This document shows, in pieces, positions 34,604 through 46,177 of a stretch of 64,000 nucleotides of DNA. The first letter of the stretch is position 1, and each line of letters starts with the position of its first letter. The translations under genes were made by a program, and so were the position numbers. Origin of the DNA: Buxus sempervirens (lineage: Eukaryota > Streptophyta > Magnoliopsida > Buxales > Buxaceae). The notes under the pieces are model-generated. The model did no database searches and was not told the DNA's origin. It worked only from the letters and a program-made list of their open reading frames with translations. Where the stretch lies: NCBI GenBank assembly GCA_947561395.2, contig OX387184.1, positions 14,860,205 through 14,924,204 on the forward strand, read 5' to 3'.

Positions 34604-37315
34604 ATGGAGCAAGTAATTTGTACAAGTGGAAGTGAGCAATTAAGTGGAGATGAGGATAGTGATGATATAGCGGATATAAATACAGTGCCTAGAGTTGTAA
34701 GAGCACTAAGGTTCGATGACGGCGAAGGGCATACTCAAAATTTTAGGCCATCCGTGGGAATGGAGTTCCCATCTACCGATGAAGCGTATAGATTTTACAA
34801 TGCTTATGCAGCACAGAAGGGCTTCAGTATTCGAAAGAGTACGAGATGGAAAAGTCGGAAAGATGGTAAGGAGTTGTGTAGGAAGTTTTGTTGCTATAAA
34901 GAAGGGAAGAAGGGAATAGACAAACGGGATAAAGATGTGAAGAACCCTAGAAAGGAAACACGTACGGGTTGTTTGGCACACATGAGTGTGAAAGCTCAAG
35001 ACAATGGCATGTATTTTGTAGCGAGCTTTGAGGACGAGCATAATCATGAGGTTGTTACCCCAAGTAAGGTCCATATGCTACCTTCACAGAGGAAAGTTAC
35101 AGAGGCGCAATTAGCAGAAATTGTATTAGCAGAAAGCAGTGGCATACGACCAAAGCATGCTTTTGAGTTCATGGGTAGAGAAGCCGGCGGAAGAGAGAAT
35201 TTGGGCTTCCTACCTATTGACCATAAGAACCAGATTCGTGACAGACGGAGAGCAATGAAAGTAGGAGACGGATCAAGGTTATTAATTTATTTTGAAGGAC
35301 AACTGATTGACGATCCGTCTTTCTTTTATGCTGTACAAGTTGATGAGAACAATGAAATAACAAACTTTTTCTGGGCTGATCGGAAGATGCAAGAAGACTA
35401 CAATAATTTTGGAGATGTTGTTTGTTTTGATACAACTTATAGGACAAACGAAGCTCAAAGGCCATTTGCACCATTGGTTGGAGTCAACCATCACAGACGA
35501 ATGGTAGTGTTCGGAGCCGCAATGCTTTATGATGAGACGAAGGCATCCTTTGTTTGGTTGTTTGAAACATTTATAAAGGTAATGAATGGGAAAAGGCTAG
35601 TTACCATCTTGACAGACCAAGATGCAGCTATGTCAGCTGCAATTGCTTTTGTTTTGCCGAACACCTATCATCGGTTATGTGTATGGCATTTGCACCAAAA
35701 TTCATTGAAGCATCTCGGTCACATATTCCAAACGAGAACCTCCTTTTCATCTGATTTCAATCGGTGTATATATGATTACGAGGAAGAGGCTGAGTTCTTG
35801 GAAGCGTGGGATGCAATGATTCAAAAATACGATCTCCAAGACAATGAGTGGTTGAAGGGCATATTTAAGATAAAGGAGAAATGGGCCCTTGTATATGAAA
35901 GAACTACATTTTGTGCTGACATGAAGAGCACCCAACTGAGTGAAAGCTTCAACAGCCGGTTAAAGAAATACACGAAGTACAACATGGACGTCTCGTGTTT
36001 TTTCCAGCATTTTTCAAGACTTTTGGATGATATCCGTTACAAGGAACAGGAAGACAATTATAATATGAGCCAGCGTATTCCAAGAATGATGGCGGAAATC
36101 ATCATATTAAAGCATGCAAGGGAGGTATACACACCGAAGCTGTTTGAGATTTTTCAATCGGAATATGCAAAAGCTCAGAATCTTGTTGTTAATGAGACTT
36201 CACATACTGAGACATCCAAAATCTATAAAGTTAGCTTATTTGATAATCCTCGAGGGCATGTTGTTACAGTTAACACTGAGGATGATATGTTGAAATGCAG
36301 TTGCCGTAAGTTTGAATTTGTTGGGATTTTGTGTAGCCATGCACTCAAAGTACTTGACATGCGAAATATTAAGAGGATCCCAAGTCAATACATATTAAAG
36401 CGGTGGACAAAGGATGCAAAGGGTTGCAGTCCAAGTTATAGTCGTATGTCAGATGAGGAAGTGGCAAAGCTGTCCATGGTTAAACGGTACAGAGAACTTT
36501 GCCATAATGCCGTTAAATTATCAGCAATTGCTGCCGAAACTTTCGAGGCATATGAATGTGCTGCGAATGGGCTGGCCATTTTAATGACTGAAGTTGGAAA
36601 TGTGCTGAAGAACAAGCCTCCGAGCACAGTGGATGTGAATGAAGGAGAGAATTTATCTGAAAATATCCAAATCACCGTTGCTGGACTGAAGAGGAAGCCG
36701 GGTCGAGGTCGTAGTGGACGTCGACCAAAACATTTTTCAGAAAGGGCTCCAAAGAGCAAGAGGAACCATGACAGACCAATTCAAACGGCAAATACAATTC
36801 AGACTCAAACTCCACCACAAACACAATATGCAAGTCAAAGCTCTGGATGGAGTGAGACAATGGTATAATACTTACCTGATACTAATGTATTTGTTTTATC
36901 ATATCATGATTATGGTTTTATGGAGGATTTCTTATTTTTTATGAATTTTATGTATTCCATAGGCCTCTCATCAGTTTCGAACAGATGGAGTGGTGACGGG
37001 AATGCAATCGAGAACATATCCTATGGCTGAATATGCAATTTTGTCTCCATTCCAACAACCTGGTACTTACACACAGCTACTGCGGGTATATTTTCTAGAA
37101 GATCCTACTCTTCAATACTTTTTGAAGACTTTCAATGCTTTGCAATGACATTCCATTAATGACAGGAATCAATGAGTCCAAACATATTCCAAGAATCCAA
37201 CTCAAGCAATACTGTTGGCCAGAATCAATTTGGCTCCTGTTCAAGCTCTACTGTAGGGAGATCTCCAGGAGTTTATAGTGAGATGGGAGTGTATATCGTC
37301 AAGAAGGAGATTTAG
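34604..37315 (+). CDS. FAR1/FHY3-related sequence (FRS) type protein / MULE-type transposase homologue
   Basis: Three coding exons, 34604-36862, 36963-37085 and 37166-37315, all phase 0 with GT-AG introns, giving 843 aa. Residues 50-165 are the FAR1 DNA-binding zinc finger (C92, C97, C123, HNH at 146-148). Residues 235-460 are the Mutator-type transposase core with D276 (CFDTTY), D338 (LTDQD), the CxxH-like C359/H362 helix and E447 (LSESFN), so the DDE triad looks complete. A SWIM zinc finger has C565, C567, C577 and H579. A basic stretch at 696-722 looks like a nuclear signal. FRS proteins are transposase-derived transcription factors (light signalling, for example). An intact DDE triad and the flanking repeats leave open an active Jittery/FAR1-type MULE. 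The start is the first ATG after a splice acceptor. Confidence 0.9.
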
Positions 37316-37534
37316 ATCATTTCCCTGGAGATTTGTGATTCTTTTGTATATTGGTACGACAAGAAAGGGGGAGTGAATTGTGTGTATTGAATGTGTTGAC
37401 AGTGTTAGTCCTGTAATTATATTGTTCTTGTAGTGCAATGTAAGTGTTCATTTTTTCTAATTGTACAAGGATGTGTATGTACCAAATGTATACTTCCAGT
37501 GGAATGAGAATCGCAATTTTGAGTTAATTATTTA

Positions 37535-39238
37535 GGCTCCGTTTGTTTTGATGTAAAATGTTTTCCGGAAAATGTTTTCAGGGTAAATTGGGATTTTCAA
37601 GTGTTTGTTTCCATGTAAAATACCATCAAATGTAAAACAGTTTTCCTAAAAATTAGCAATTTTCCGGAAAACGACTTACCTTTCAATATCACGTATGTCG
37701 TTTTCCGGAAAATGAAATCACGCTCGATATCGAGCGTATTTATCTATTAGCGACTAAAAAGAAAACCCGAGCTTCAAGGACGATTTGCTGCGAAAACGCT
37801 TTCTAATGCAGGCAATATCTGGCTACAACCCTTGTGAGGCTCGGAGGACGTGATCTCAACGGAGAGCTACAGTACCACCCATGATGAGATCCGGTACCGT
37901 CCGACACCACCTGTAGACGGCTGAGGGGAGCTCCTATGCAGGGGCCTCTGCCACTGAAATTGTCGAGATTTCCCGTCTCGAAGTAGTCATGGCGAGATCC
38001 CATCATGCCCCAGGTCCGTACATTCAGGATCCACACCGACCGGCCGGCGGAATCTCCGAGAGTGATGCTGATGTTGGAGTCGGTTCCAGCTTTGAAGATG
38101 GACCCGGTTTTGATGTATAGTGTGTAAACACACTCGTCCTACATTTTTACCAAAATCCCAAATCGTTAAAAGAGTCAGATTATAATAATAGAAAGAAATC
38201 GACGATCTTGTTCCACTTCAATCCATCTGGATATCTGGGTTTGGCTTTAAGAAGATGAATGGTTTGATAGCTACGATGATGTGAGATTTGAAGGGAAAAT
38301 GTTGATCCGGGGGGTACATCAATGGAGGACTTAAACTGTAACTGTTAATGTAAAAGATGAAGAAGAAGAGTCACCTGCAGCAGCGGAGAGGAAGGCGACG
38401 AGGAAGACGAGGGAACAGAAGCGGCGATTCGTCATTGTTTCTTCTTCTCAACTGTAAATGTCACTCTGATGTCTGAAGGTGTTGGATGCAAGGGTTTATT
38501 TATAGCCCTGTGAACTGGTAAATGAAAAATGTAAAATTACAGAAACAATTGTTAAAGTAACCGGAATATATTGTTTGTACTCTAAAAAAAAAAAGTGCGT
38601 TGAAAGGTTTGTGATTATTCATTTTTTTGGTATTTTAGATGCAATATTTGCATTATGTTTTGATGAAAAAAACCAAAAAGAAGCCACGAACAGGATCGGC
38701 GGTCACAAGACCAACTTCGCTGGTTTGAGTGTGGGGATAGGAGCCAACAGGGTAGAAGGAATTGGGGGAGATTCGATCAATCTCATCTTCCTGTGTACGT
38801 TATGACCTTAATTTGCTTTCTTCTTTTCTTCAAGGGAGGACCGTACAAGCAATCGATGGTTATTAAAATAATAATAATTTGGGCGAGTGAATCTGGGCTA
38901 CTTCTGGCAGAGGATTTGCATTCAGATGTCTAATGAAATTTTTGTTGGGAAGTTATTAAAATTTTTTTTTTTGGTGAGATTGGGAAGTGATGAGATACTC
39001 TTTCTTAATGGTTCTTTATTTTGTCCAAACTTTTGAGCCAATAGGTTATAGCAAGTCTTAAGTCATTTTCCATTATTATTTTCATTTGTTCCAAACATAA
39101 GAAAATGAAAAATTTTCATTTCAACTCTATTTTCCAATGTTCATCCAAACAATTGAAAATATTTGATTTTCCAGAAAACATTTTCCAATGTAAAATGTTT
39201 TCCAACGGAAAACATTTTACATCAAAACAAACGGAGCC
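37535..39238. mobile_element. PIF/Harbinger-like non-autonomous element with captured host sequence (1.7 kb)
   Basis: The inverted ends GGCTCCGTTTGTTTTGATGT (left) and its reverse complement (right) are perfect over at least 28 bp. The target duplication TTA is at 37532-37534 and 39239-39241. Further inverted sequence rich in TTTTCCGGAAAA follows inside. TTA duplication and GGC/GGG-CGTTTG ends fit PIF/Harbinger. No transposase is present. The middle carries a PLAT-domain gene fragment. Confidence 0.8.
37865..38435 (-). pseudogene. PLAT-domain (ATS3/PLAT-plant-stress type) gene fragment captured in the Harbinger-like element
   Basis: On the minus strand an ATG at 38435 starts a signal-peptide-like exon (MTNRRFCSLVFLVAFLSAAA, to about 38375). 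A second exon from 38138 reads DECVYTLYIKTGSIFKAG, then SVWILNVRTWGMMGSRHDYF, SGRGPCIGAPLSRL and SDGTGSHHGWYC. This is the single PLAT domain of plant stress and embryo-specific ATS3 proteins. Family similarity stops after HHGWYC near 37865, so the C-terminal part is missing. A simple donor after GCAG and the acceptor before GACGAG do not join in frame, so splicing is uncertain. It is a transduplicated fragment, not a full gene. Confidence 0.8.
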
Positions 39239-39241
39239 TTA

Positions 39242-39975
39242 GTTCCGTTAATTGGTTAATATTTTCAGAGCTTCTTGCTGTTTCTCTTGCAAGTACATCC
39301 CAAATCAAAATAAGGTTCCCCCATTAATAACACAGGTACATCCAAAATCAACCCTTAGGCGCCACCCATAATGGCTCCCAAAACCCCCCAATATATATAT
39401 TTTGTACACCCCAACTGAAGAGTTAAGGTATCCCCTCAAACAACAATAAGAACCCACCCATCTGGACCTTAGGTACCGTAGATTAAGCGTTAGGTACCCA
39501 CAATCATGCTTTAGGTACCCCACAAATAAGCGCAAGGTACCCTCTGCACAAATAGCATGACGCGCGTACCTGGGATATCAATGCCCGAATGTTGCAGTAC
39601 GAATTGGTGATTGAGATTTCAACGCGCGAACGTTGGTTCGTAACGTCCGCGCGTTATAAGGAAATTCTTCCTACTTCCTAACGTACCACTTTGTTCCCTG
39701 TAATTATGACCTTGTCCTCAAGGAATCCCCCCAATGATGCCTTAGGTAGCCCCCAAATGAGGCCTACGGTGCACCGCCAATCATCTTTTCAAAGAAGGAA
39801 CTGATTCGGAGTAGATTGATGGACAAAGTTATATCAAATGGAAACAACAGAGGATTATGATGCTGTAATTACGAATACTTTTACTATGGGAAATGAGTAC
39901 ATTCTACACATCTGAGTTGCGTTGAGATAAAGACATTTATATCCAAAACATAGAAGTACGTCTAAAATCAGCACA
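39242..39975. repeat. GGTACC-rich repeat region with a CGCG hairpin module
   Basis: Degenerate units such as TTAGGTACC and CAATGATGCCTTAGGTA, as at 33930-34100. AACGCGCGAACGTT (39621-39634) and AACGTCCGCGCGTT (39642-39655) form one short inverted module like those in the arrays beyond 42 kb. About 39800-39975 is the 3' flank of the PTP-domain gene. No other gene. Confidence 0.6.
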
Positions 39976-41271
39976 CTATGGTGCAATGTCATCGTCATCA
40001 GACCCGGGAAGTGGTGGGAGGGATGGAGTCTGCTGAGTGGAGCAAGTGAAGAGATGAGTCACTATCTTCACGGCTTTCTTGACCAGCTTCTTTAGTCCAC
40101 CAACTTCATGAGTGATAGATTCCTGAAACATTCCAAAATCACGTCGTAGACTGCCAAAATCCTCTCGAATCTCTCCAACGTCTTGGCTAAGCCTACGAAA
40201 GGCTTCTGACGACGGTCCACGTCGTGAATATGTCTTGAAAGAGCTGGGTTGAGAAGTGGGTGGACGAGGATGTGATGACGAAGGTTGTGCTGGCTCTGCT
40301 TCCTCTCTTTGTTGTGGCTGATGTTGGTGCGCCATTGATTCTTCGGATCTCTGAGCCGCGTGACAGTGGTGGTGCAAAGGTGCAAGTTGCATTTGATTTA
40401 GATTCATCTGTGAAAATTGCCTTGAAATAACCATGGAATCAGGAGGTCCACGTAAACCAAACCTCATCCCAATCCTGGTCATAAGATAGGCAAACGGAAG
40501 GGCTCTGGGACGAGATGAATGGACAACTTGACATATATGTCTGCAAATGAATGTGGGCAGACAAAGGCGCGTCCGAGTAATGAGACGGTAGAGAAGGAAG
40601 ACCATGGGCTTGGTCAGCTCGAACTTATTACCGCACCTAGGATAGACATTGAATGTGAAGATGAGATGGAGTATTCTATACGCAGGGAAGAGCTGACTAG
40701 CTTGAAGCACAGTCTTTTTCCATGGTGCATCAATCCCACACAGACATTGAGTGGCCTCAGTAAGTTCCTCTTGCGTTGGTGGGTTCAGGAAACGGATCTC
40801 TGATCTAGGTATACCCATTAGATCACTTATCAAGTCAGGTGTGACAGTATATGTAGAGTCTGCCACTTTGATCTCAAATGCAGGCTCACGAAAAGGAGGG
40901 GTGGACAAGTTACGGGATCCGGCATAAAGTTGAGCAACAGTCGAGGAGTTGGCAGCATCCCCCCAATCTAGAATGCCGGACCAACCAACAGCTTCCAGAA
41001 TCTGTACAATACCATATGGTTCTAAACATGATCTAAGAACCGGTTTCTCAACAATCAAGGGTCGCTGCCGAATCTGCTCGGCTTCAGAAGGTGCAGACGA
41101 TGAATTATCAGGAGAATAAGGCTCCCTGTGGATGGTAGACTGAGAGGGATTGGGTTCCTCTGTCTCAGAAGGGCTGTAATGAGAGCCGGAAGATAATGAG
41201 GGACTTGCAGGTGCAGGAGTCCTATCCCTTCTCCTCTTATGGCGCATGCTAGAATTCTTTGTTCGAGGCAT
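39976..41271 (-). CDS. Putative plant transposon protein (PTP) domain protein, 431 aa
   Basis: Single-exon reading from MPRTKNSSMRHKRRR. An in-frame ATG at 41418 would add 49 residues, but the inner start gives the same basic opening (M-x-x-K-T/K) as the second PTP gene at 63527 and is preferred. Residues 8-80 are a basic then Ser/Pro-rich tail. Residues 85-275 carry the PTP-type core: EAVGWSGIL, VAQLYAG, FEIKVADSTYTVTPDLISDLMGIPR, then AYRILHLIF and LPFAYLMTRIGM. Residues 355-405 look coiled-coil-forming, and the end is acidic (DDDD). This domain (Pfam-type putative plant transposon protein) is common in repeat-associated plant genes, and its molecular function is unknown. It faces the FAR1-type gene tail to tail. 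Confidence 0.65.
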   Translation of the reverse strand: MPRTKNSSMRHKRRRDRTPAPASPSLSSGSHYSPSETEEPNPSQSTIHREPYSPDNSSSAPSEAEQIRQRPLIVEKPVLRSCLEPYGIVQILEAVGWSGILDWGDAANSSTVAQLYAGSRNLSTPPFREPAFEIKVADSTYTVTPDLISDLMGIPRSEIRFLNPPTQEELTEATQCLCGIDAPWKKTVLQASQLFPAYRILHLIFTFNVYPRCGNKFELTKPMVFLLYRLITRTRLCLPTFICRHICQVVHSSRPRALPFAYLMTRIGMRFGLRGPPDSMVISRQFSQMNLNQMQLAPLHHHCHAAQRSEESMAHQHQPQQREEAEPAQPSSSHPRPPTSQPSSFKTYSRRGPSSEAFRRLSQDVGEIREDFGSLRRDFGMFQESITHEVGGLKKLVKKAVKIVTHLFTCSTQQTPSLPPLPGSDDDDIAP

Positions 41272-41535
41272 GATTTGAGAAAATGACAGAGAACAAAACA
41301 ATATTCGACACAACTCACAGTGGAAACTTGGTGGAGCCAAACCGTAAACCCCGTATATTTGGCCTTGAGTTGGAGAGTATACAGACTTGGAGAACCCTGG
41401 AAGAAACAGGAAGTGCATATACCGTAGATTAATCGTGATTTGGAGGCGAGAGGCAGCAGGAGAACAGTGGAATAAGGGGACCCATGCGTAGGAAACCCTA
41501 GATTACTCGTGAGTACGAAGTGGAGCGAAACCCTC

Positions 41536-41543
41536 TATTTATA
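41536..41543 (-). promoter_or_regulatory. TATA box of the PTP-domain gene
   Basis: TATAAATA on the minus strand, 265 bases upstream of the preferred ATG at 41271 and about 118 upstream of the alternative ATG at 41418. Good plant TATA consensus. Inferred only. Confidence 0.55.
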
Positions 41544-42839
41544 CACCCAAACATAAACCCTCGCTTGTGCGCATACAAATAATACATACGGCCGCACGAT
41601 TAGTCGTACAAATCAATAGATTAATCACATGCTTAATCGCCATGTTCCGATTACGCATGGGACCTAACCCTGATGAAACAGCGACTTGCTGTATGAAAAT
41701 ATTATATTTTTATGATATAATAATGTGTCTAGAAATCATGGGAAAGGTATTGAATGATGTGAGAGTTTATAACATTCATGTCACGTTATGAATGTGACTC
41801 ATGTAAGATATGTGCACGTATTTTTGAACCTTCAATACATACAAATCTGAGTACCCCCTAAAGAAGGCCATGCTACCCCAGACTTAAGCCCAAGGTACTG
41901 TGCAAAGTTTTCCAAAACGTGACCCCATGAAGAGAGCACCAATAGCACAGAGTTGTAGCGAGGTAACCCAAGAAATACGACCACGGCACCCCTCAAATAA
42001 TTCTAAGGTACATCAGGAAAAAAGCCAAAGGTGCCCCCCAATAATGCCTTACGGTTGCCACAATTAAGAAGCCAGGTACTGTATGGGTACCCCACATAAC
42101 ACGCAGGTACCCAAAAAAACATATGAAGGTACCCCATACAATAGCGCGCGAACGGTCCTTCAGAAAGCGCGCGCTTCAGTTGTCCTCTTAATCCGGAACG
42201 TGCGGGCGTTAAAGACAAACATCCACGCGTTGACGTCTGTGCCCCTTTCCTTCTACGGGGTACCTTACCTGTAACATAGGGGTACCTTCTTATTATATCA
42301 TTGGGTACCTTAGTTTTAACTGGGGTACCTGTGGCCTACCCTAATATGCGCGTCTGTGCTTGTACATACATGTGTACAAATACATACAAGCAGCCGATAC
42401 ACAACAAAAAATGTACTTACAAGTGTGCAAACAGGAACACACACACATATAAACGCAGGTATACATGTGTGTGCGTGGGTACACGTACAGACATGTGTAC
42501 ACATGCCAAGTACGTCATAGGTACCCCAACTAATACGTGTATACCCAAGCATAGGGAATGAAGGTACCCCATACGTAAGGCGAAGGTACCCAATATGAGG
42601 AATTACTAAGAAAAGTTAACGCGCGGACGTTAAAGTCAAACGCGCGAGCGTTAAAGCTAATAAAGCGGCAACGATCTTCTTCGGCCAGAACGTTCGCGCG
42701 TTAGAGACCAACGTCCGCGCGTTGACGTCTGTTCCCCTCTCCCTCTACCGGGTACCTTCGTTTTGAAACCGGGGTACCTTCGTATTATATAGTGCAGTAC
42801 CTTAGTTTTAATTGGGGTACCTGGGGCCAACCATAATAT

Positions 42840-43235
42840 ACGCGTCTATGCATGTACATACATGTGTACACATACATACAAGCAAGCCGGTACACACCAA
42901 ACAATGTACTTACATGTGTGCAAACAAGAACACACATGTACCTAGGTGTGTACATGTGTACACATGTACATGATATATGTGTACACAAGTACATGTTCTT
43001 TAACGTGTACATGTACGGACATGTGTGCACATGTACACACATGTCTACATCTGTTCAAATGCATGTAAATGTACATGTATGTGTACAAATGTACACACAT
43101 GTACATGTGTGCTCATATTGACATGTGTAAGCGTGTACACATGCACACACATGGGCACATGAGTGTACACACACGCACATGTGTACACATATACACATGT
43201 GTAAATGTGTACACAGATGACAATGTCCATGTGTA
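42840..43235. repeat. Alternating purine/pyrimidine ACATGTGTAC tract
   Basis: Nearly unbroken alternation of purine and pyrimidine built from ACATGT, GTACAC and GTGT. Such DNA is prone to the Z form. It cannot contain TAA, TAG or TGA where the alternation is strict, which explains long frames on all strands. Similar tracts lie at about 44895-45365 and 45720-46020, and in the right arm at 61040-61420 and 62250-62645. Confidence 0.8.
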
Positions 43236-44894
43236 CATTTGTAAGGTACATCAGCAAACAAGCCAGAGGTGCCCCCAAATGATAACTTACGGTAGGCACA
43301 ATTACGAAAACAAGTACGTCATAGGTACCCCACATGAAACGTGGGTACCCAAACAATAACATGACGGTACCCCATACTGATGGCGAAGGTACCCAATATA
43401 AGGAATTACTAGGAAACATTAACGCGCGGACGTTAAGGTCCAACACGCGAGCGTTAAAACTATTAATGCGCGTCCGATAGCTGTCTTCTTCGGCAGGAAC
43501 GTTCGCGCGTTCATGACCAACGTCTGCGCGTTGACGTCTCTTCCACTTTCCTTCTACAGGGTACCTTCGATTTTAAAACAGGGGTACCTTCGTATTATAT
43601 CCTTGGGTACCTTATTTTTATTTGGGGTACCTGTGTCCTACACTAATTTACGCACCTGTGCTTGTACATACATGTGTACAAATACATGAAAGAAGCCGAT
43701 ACACATCAAAAAATGTATTAACATGTGTGCACAGATGACAATGTCATAGGAACCCCAACAAATACGTGGGTACCCAAGGATAGGGAATGAAGCTACCCCA
43801 CACGTAAGGCGAAGGTACCCAATATGAGGAATTACTAGAAAACGTTAACGCGCGGACGTTAAAGTCGAAAGCGCGAGTGTGAAAGTTATTATTGCGCGTG
43901 CGACAGCTGTCTTCTTCGGCAGGAACGTTCGCGCGTTCATGACCAACGTCCGCGCGTTGACGTCTCTTCCACTTTCCTTCTAAAGGGTACCTTCGTATTA
44001 TATCCTTGGGTACCCCCCTTATATTTGGGGTACCTGTGTCCTATACTAATTTATGCACCTGTGCTTGTACATACATGTGTACAAATACATGAAAGAAGCC
44101 GATACACATCAAAAACTGTATTAACATGTGTGCACAGTTGACAATGTCATAGGAACCCCAACTAATACGTGGGTACCCAAGGATAGGGAATGAAGCTACC
44201 CCATACGTAAGGCGAAGGTACCCAATATGAGGAATTACTAGGAAACGTTAACGCGCGGACGTTAATGTCGAACGCGCGAGCGTGAAAGTTATTATTGCGC
44301 GTGCGACAGCTGTCTTCTTCGGCAGGAACGTTCGCACGTTCATGACCAACGTCCGCGCGTTGACGTCTCTTCCACTTTCCTTCTACATGGTACCTTCACT
44401 TTTAAAGCAGGGGTACCTTCGTATTATATCCTTGGGTACCCCCCTTATATTTGGGGTACCTGTGTCCTACACTAATTTACGCACCTGTGCTTGTACATAC
44501 ATGTGTACAAATACATGAAAGAAGCCGATACACATCAAAAACTGTATTAACATGTGTGCACAGTTGACAATGTCATAGGAACCCCAACTAATACGTGGGT
44601 ACCCAAGGATAGGGAATGAAGCTACCCCATACGTAAGGCGAAGGTACCCAATATGAGGAATTACTAGGAAATGTTAACGCGCGGACGTTAATGTCGAACG
44701 CGCGAGCGTGAAAGTTATTAATGCGCGTGCGACAGCTCTCTTCTTCGACCGGAACGTTCGCGCGTTAAAGACCAACATCCGCGGGTTAACGTTTGTTGCC
44801 CTTTCCGTCTACTGGGGTACCTTCGCCTTAACACCTGGGTACCTTCATATTATATTTTGTGGTACCTTAGGTTTAAGTGGGGTACCTGTGGCCT

Positions 44895-45365
44895 ACCCTA
44901 ATAATTGCTTCGGTACATGTGTCTACTTATGTACACATACATACAAGCAAGCCTATACACATCAAAGAATGTACTTACATGTGTGCACACAATTACACAC
45001 ATGTGTGTGCGTGGGTATACGTACATGTACACAAGTACATGTTCTTGTACGTGTTTACAGGTACAGAAATTTGTAGACATGTACAGACATGTGTGTACAT
45101 GTACACATGTGTACATGTGTAAACATGTATGTACATGTACATGTGTACACACATGTACCTGTACCTGTGTACACACATGTACATGTTTACAAATGTACAC
45201 ACATGGGCACATGTTTACACACATCTACATGTGTGCACATTGGTACATGTCTACTCATATATAAATGTACATGTTTACACATATACGAGTACACATGTAC
45301 ACATGTACACACATGTCTACATCTGTTCAAATGCATATAAATGTACATGTATGTGTACAAATGTA
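44895..45365. repeat. Alternating purine/pyrimidine ACATGTGTAC tract
   Basis: Second tract of the left arm, same composition as 42840-43235, lying between the hairpin modules at 44680 and 45495. Confidence 0.8.
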
Positions 45366-45719
45366 TGGTTAGGCACAATTACGAAGAAAAGTACATCATA
45401 GGAACCCCAACTACTACGTTGGTACCCAAACATAGGGAATGAAGGTACCCCATGCGTAAGGCGAAGGTACCCAATATGAGGAATTACTAAGAAAAGTTAA
45501 CGCGCGGACGTTAAAGTCAAACGCGCGAGCGTTAAAGCTAATAAAGCGACAACGGTCTTCTTCGGCCGGAACGTTCGCGCGTTAGAGACCAACGTCCGCG
45601 CCTTGATTTCGGTTCCCCTTTCCCTCTACTGGGTACCTTCGTTTTGAAGCCGGGATACCTTCGTATTATATTGTGAGGTACCTTTGTTTTAATTGGGGTA
45701 CCTGTGGCCAACCCTAATA

Positions 45720-46020
45720 TACACTTCTGTGCATGTCCATACATGTGTACATGTGTAAACATGTATGTACATGTACATGTGTACACACATGTACCTTTAC
45801 CTTTGTACATACATGTACATGTTTATACCTGTACACACATGGGAACATGTTTACACACATATACATGTGTGCACATATACACATGTGAACATGTCTACTC
45901 ATATATACATCTACATGTTTACACATATACACATGTGTACATGTTTGTGCACGCATATATACATGTACATGTGTACACATATACACTTTGTACATATGTA
46001 AACAAACGTAAATGAACACG
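45720..46020. repeat. Alternating purine/pyrimidine ACATGTGTAC tract
   Basis: Third tract of the left arm, nearest the centre of the palindrome. Its mirror partner is at 61040-61420. Confidence 0.8.
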
Positions 46021-46177
46021 TATACATGGCTCAGGGACCCAAGAATTACGACCAGGGCGCGCCGCCTTGAATAACTCTAAGGTACATCAGAGAATAAGCC
46101 AAAGGTGCGCCCCAATATTGCCTTACGGTGGCAACAATTAAGAAGCCAGGAATTGTATGGGTACCCCCCATACATGC

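Larger units (their letters stand above)
41850..46155. repeat. Left arm of a large inverted repeat: GGTACC/CGCG/ACATGT array
   Basis: Complex array of a repeating module. Each module has a GGTACCC-rich spacer (often AATATGAGGAATTACTA), then a hairpin of AACGCGCGGACGTT and CGCGCGAGCGTT followed by AACGTTCGCGCGTT and AACGTCCGCGCGTT, then TTCCTTCTAC-GGGTACCTTCG. Hairpin modules lie at about 42618-42733, 43420-43537, 43846-43963, 44245-44365, 44680-44797 and 45495-45612, with a decayed one at 42145-42240. The usual period is 400-440 bp. Some modules are followed by alternating ACATGTGTAC tracts. The right arm (60964-62950) repeats these modules in reverse. Confidence 0.8.

Noticed and set aside
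34706-36860. Minus-strand frames opposite the FAR1-type gene
   Set aside because: Shadows of a long real exon with clear domain motifs on the plus strand.
42852-46019. Many overlapping open frames on both strands rich in Tyr, Met, Cys, Thr, His and Val
   Set aside because: They run through alternating purine/pyrimidine tracts that cannot contain stop codons in any frame. They are composition artefacts, not genes. The same applies to 61067-62812.
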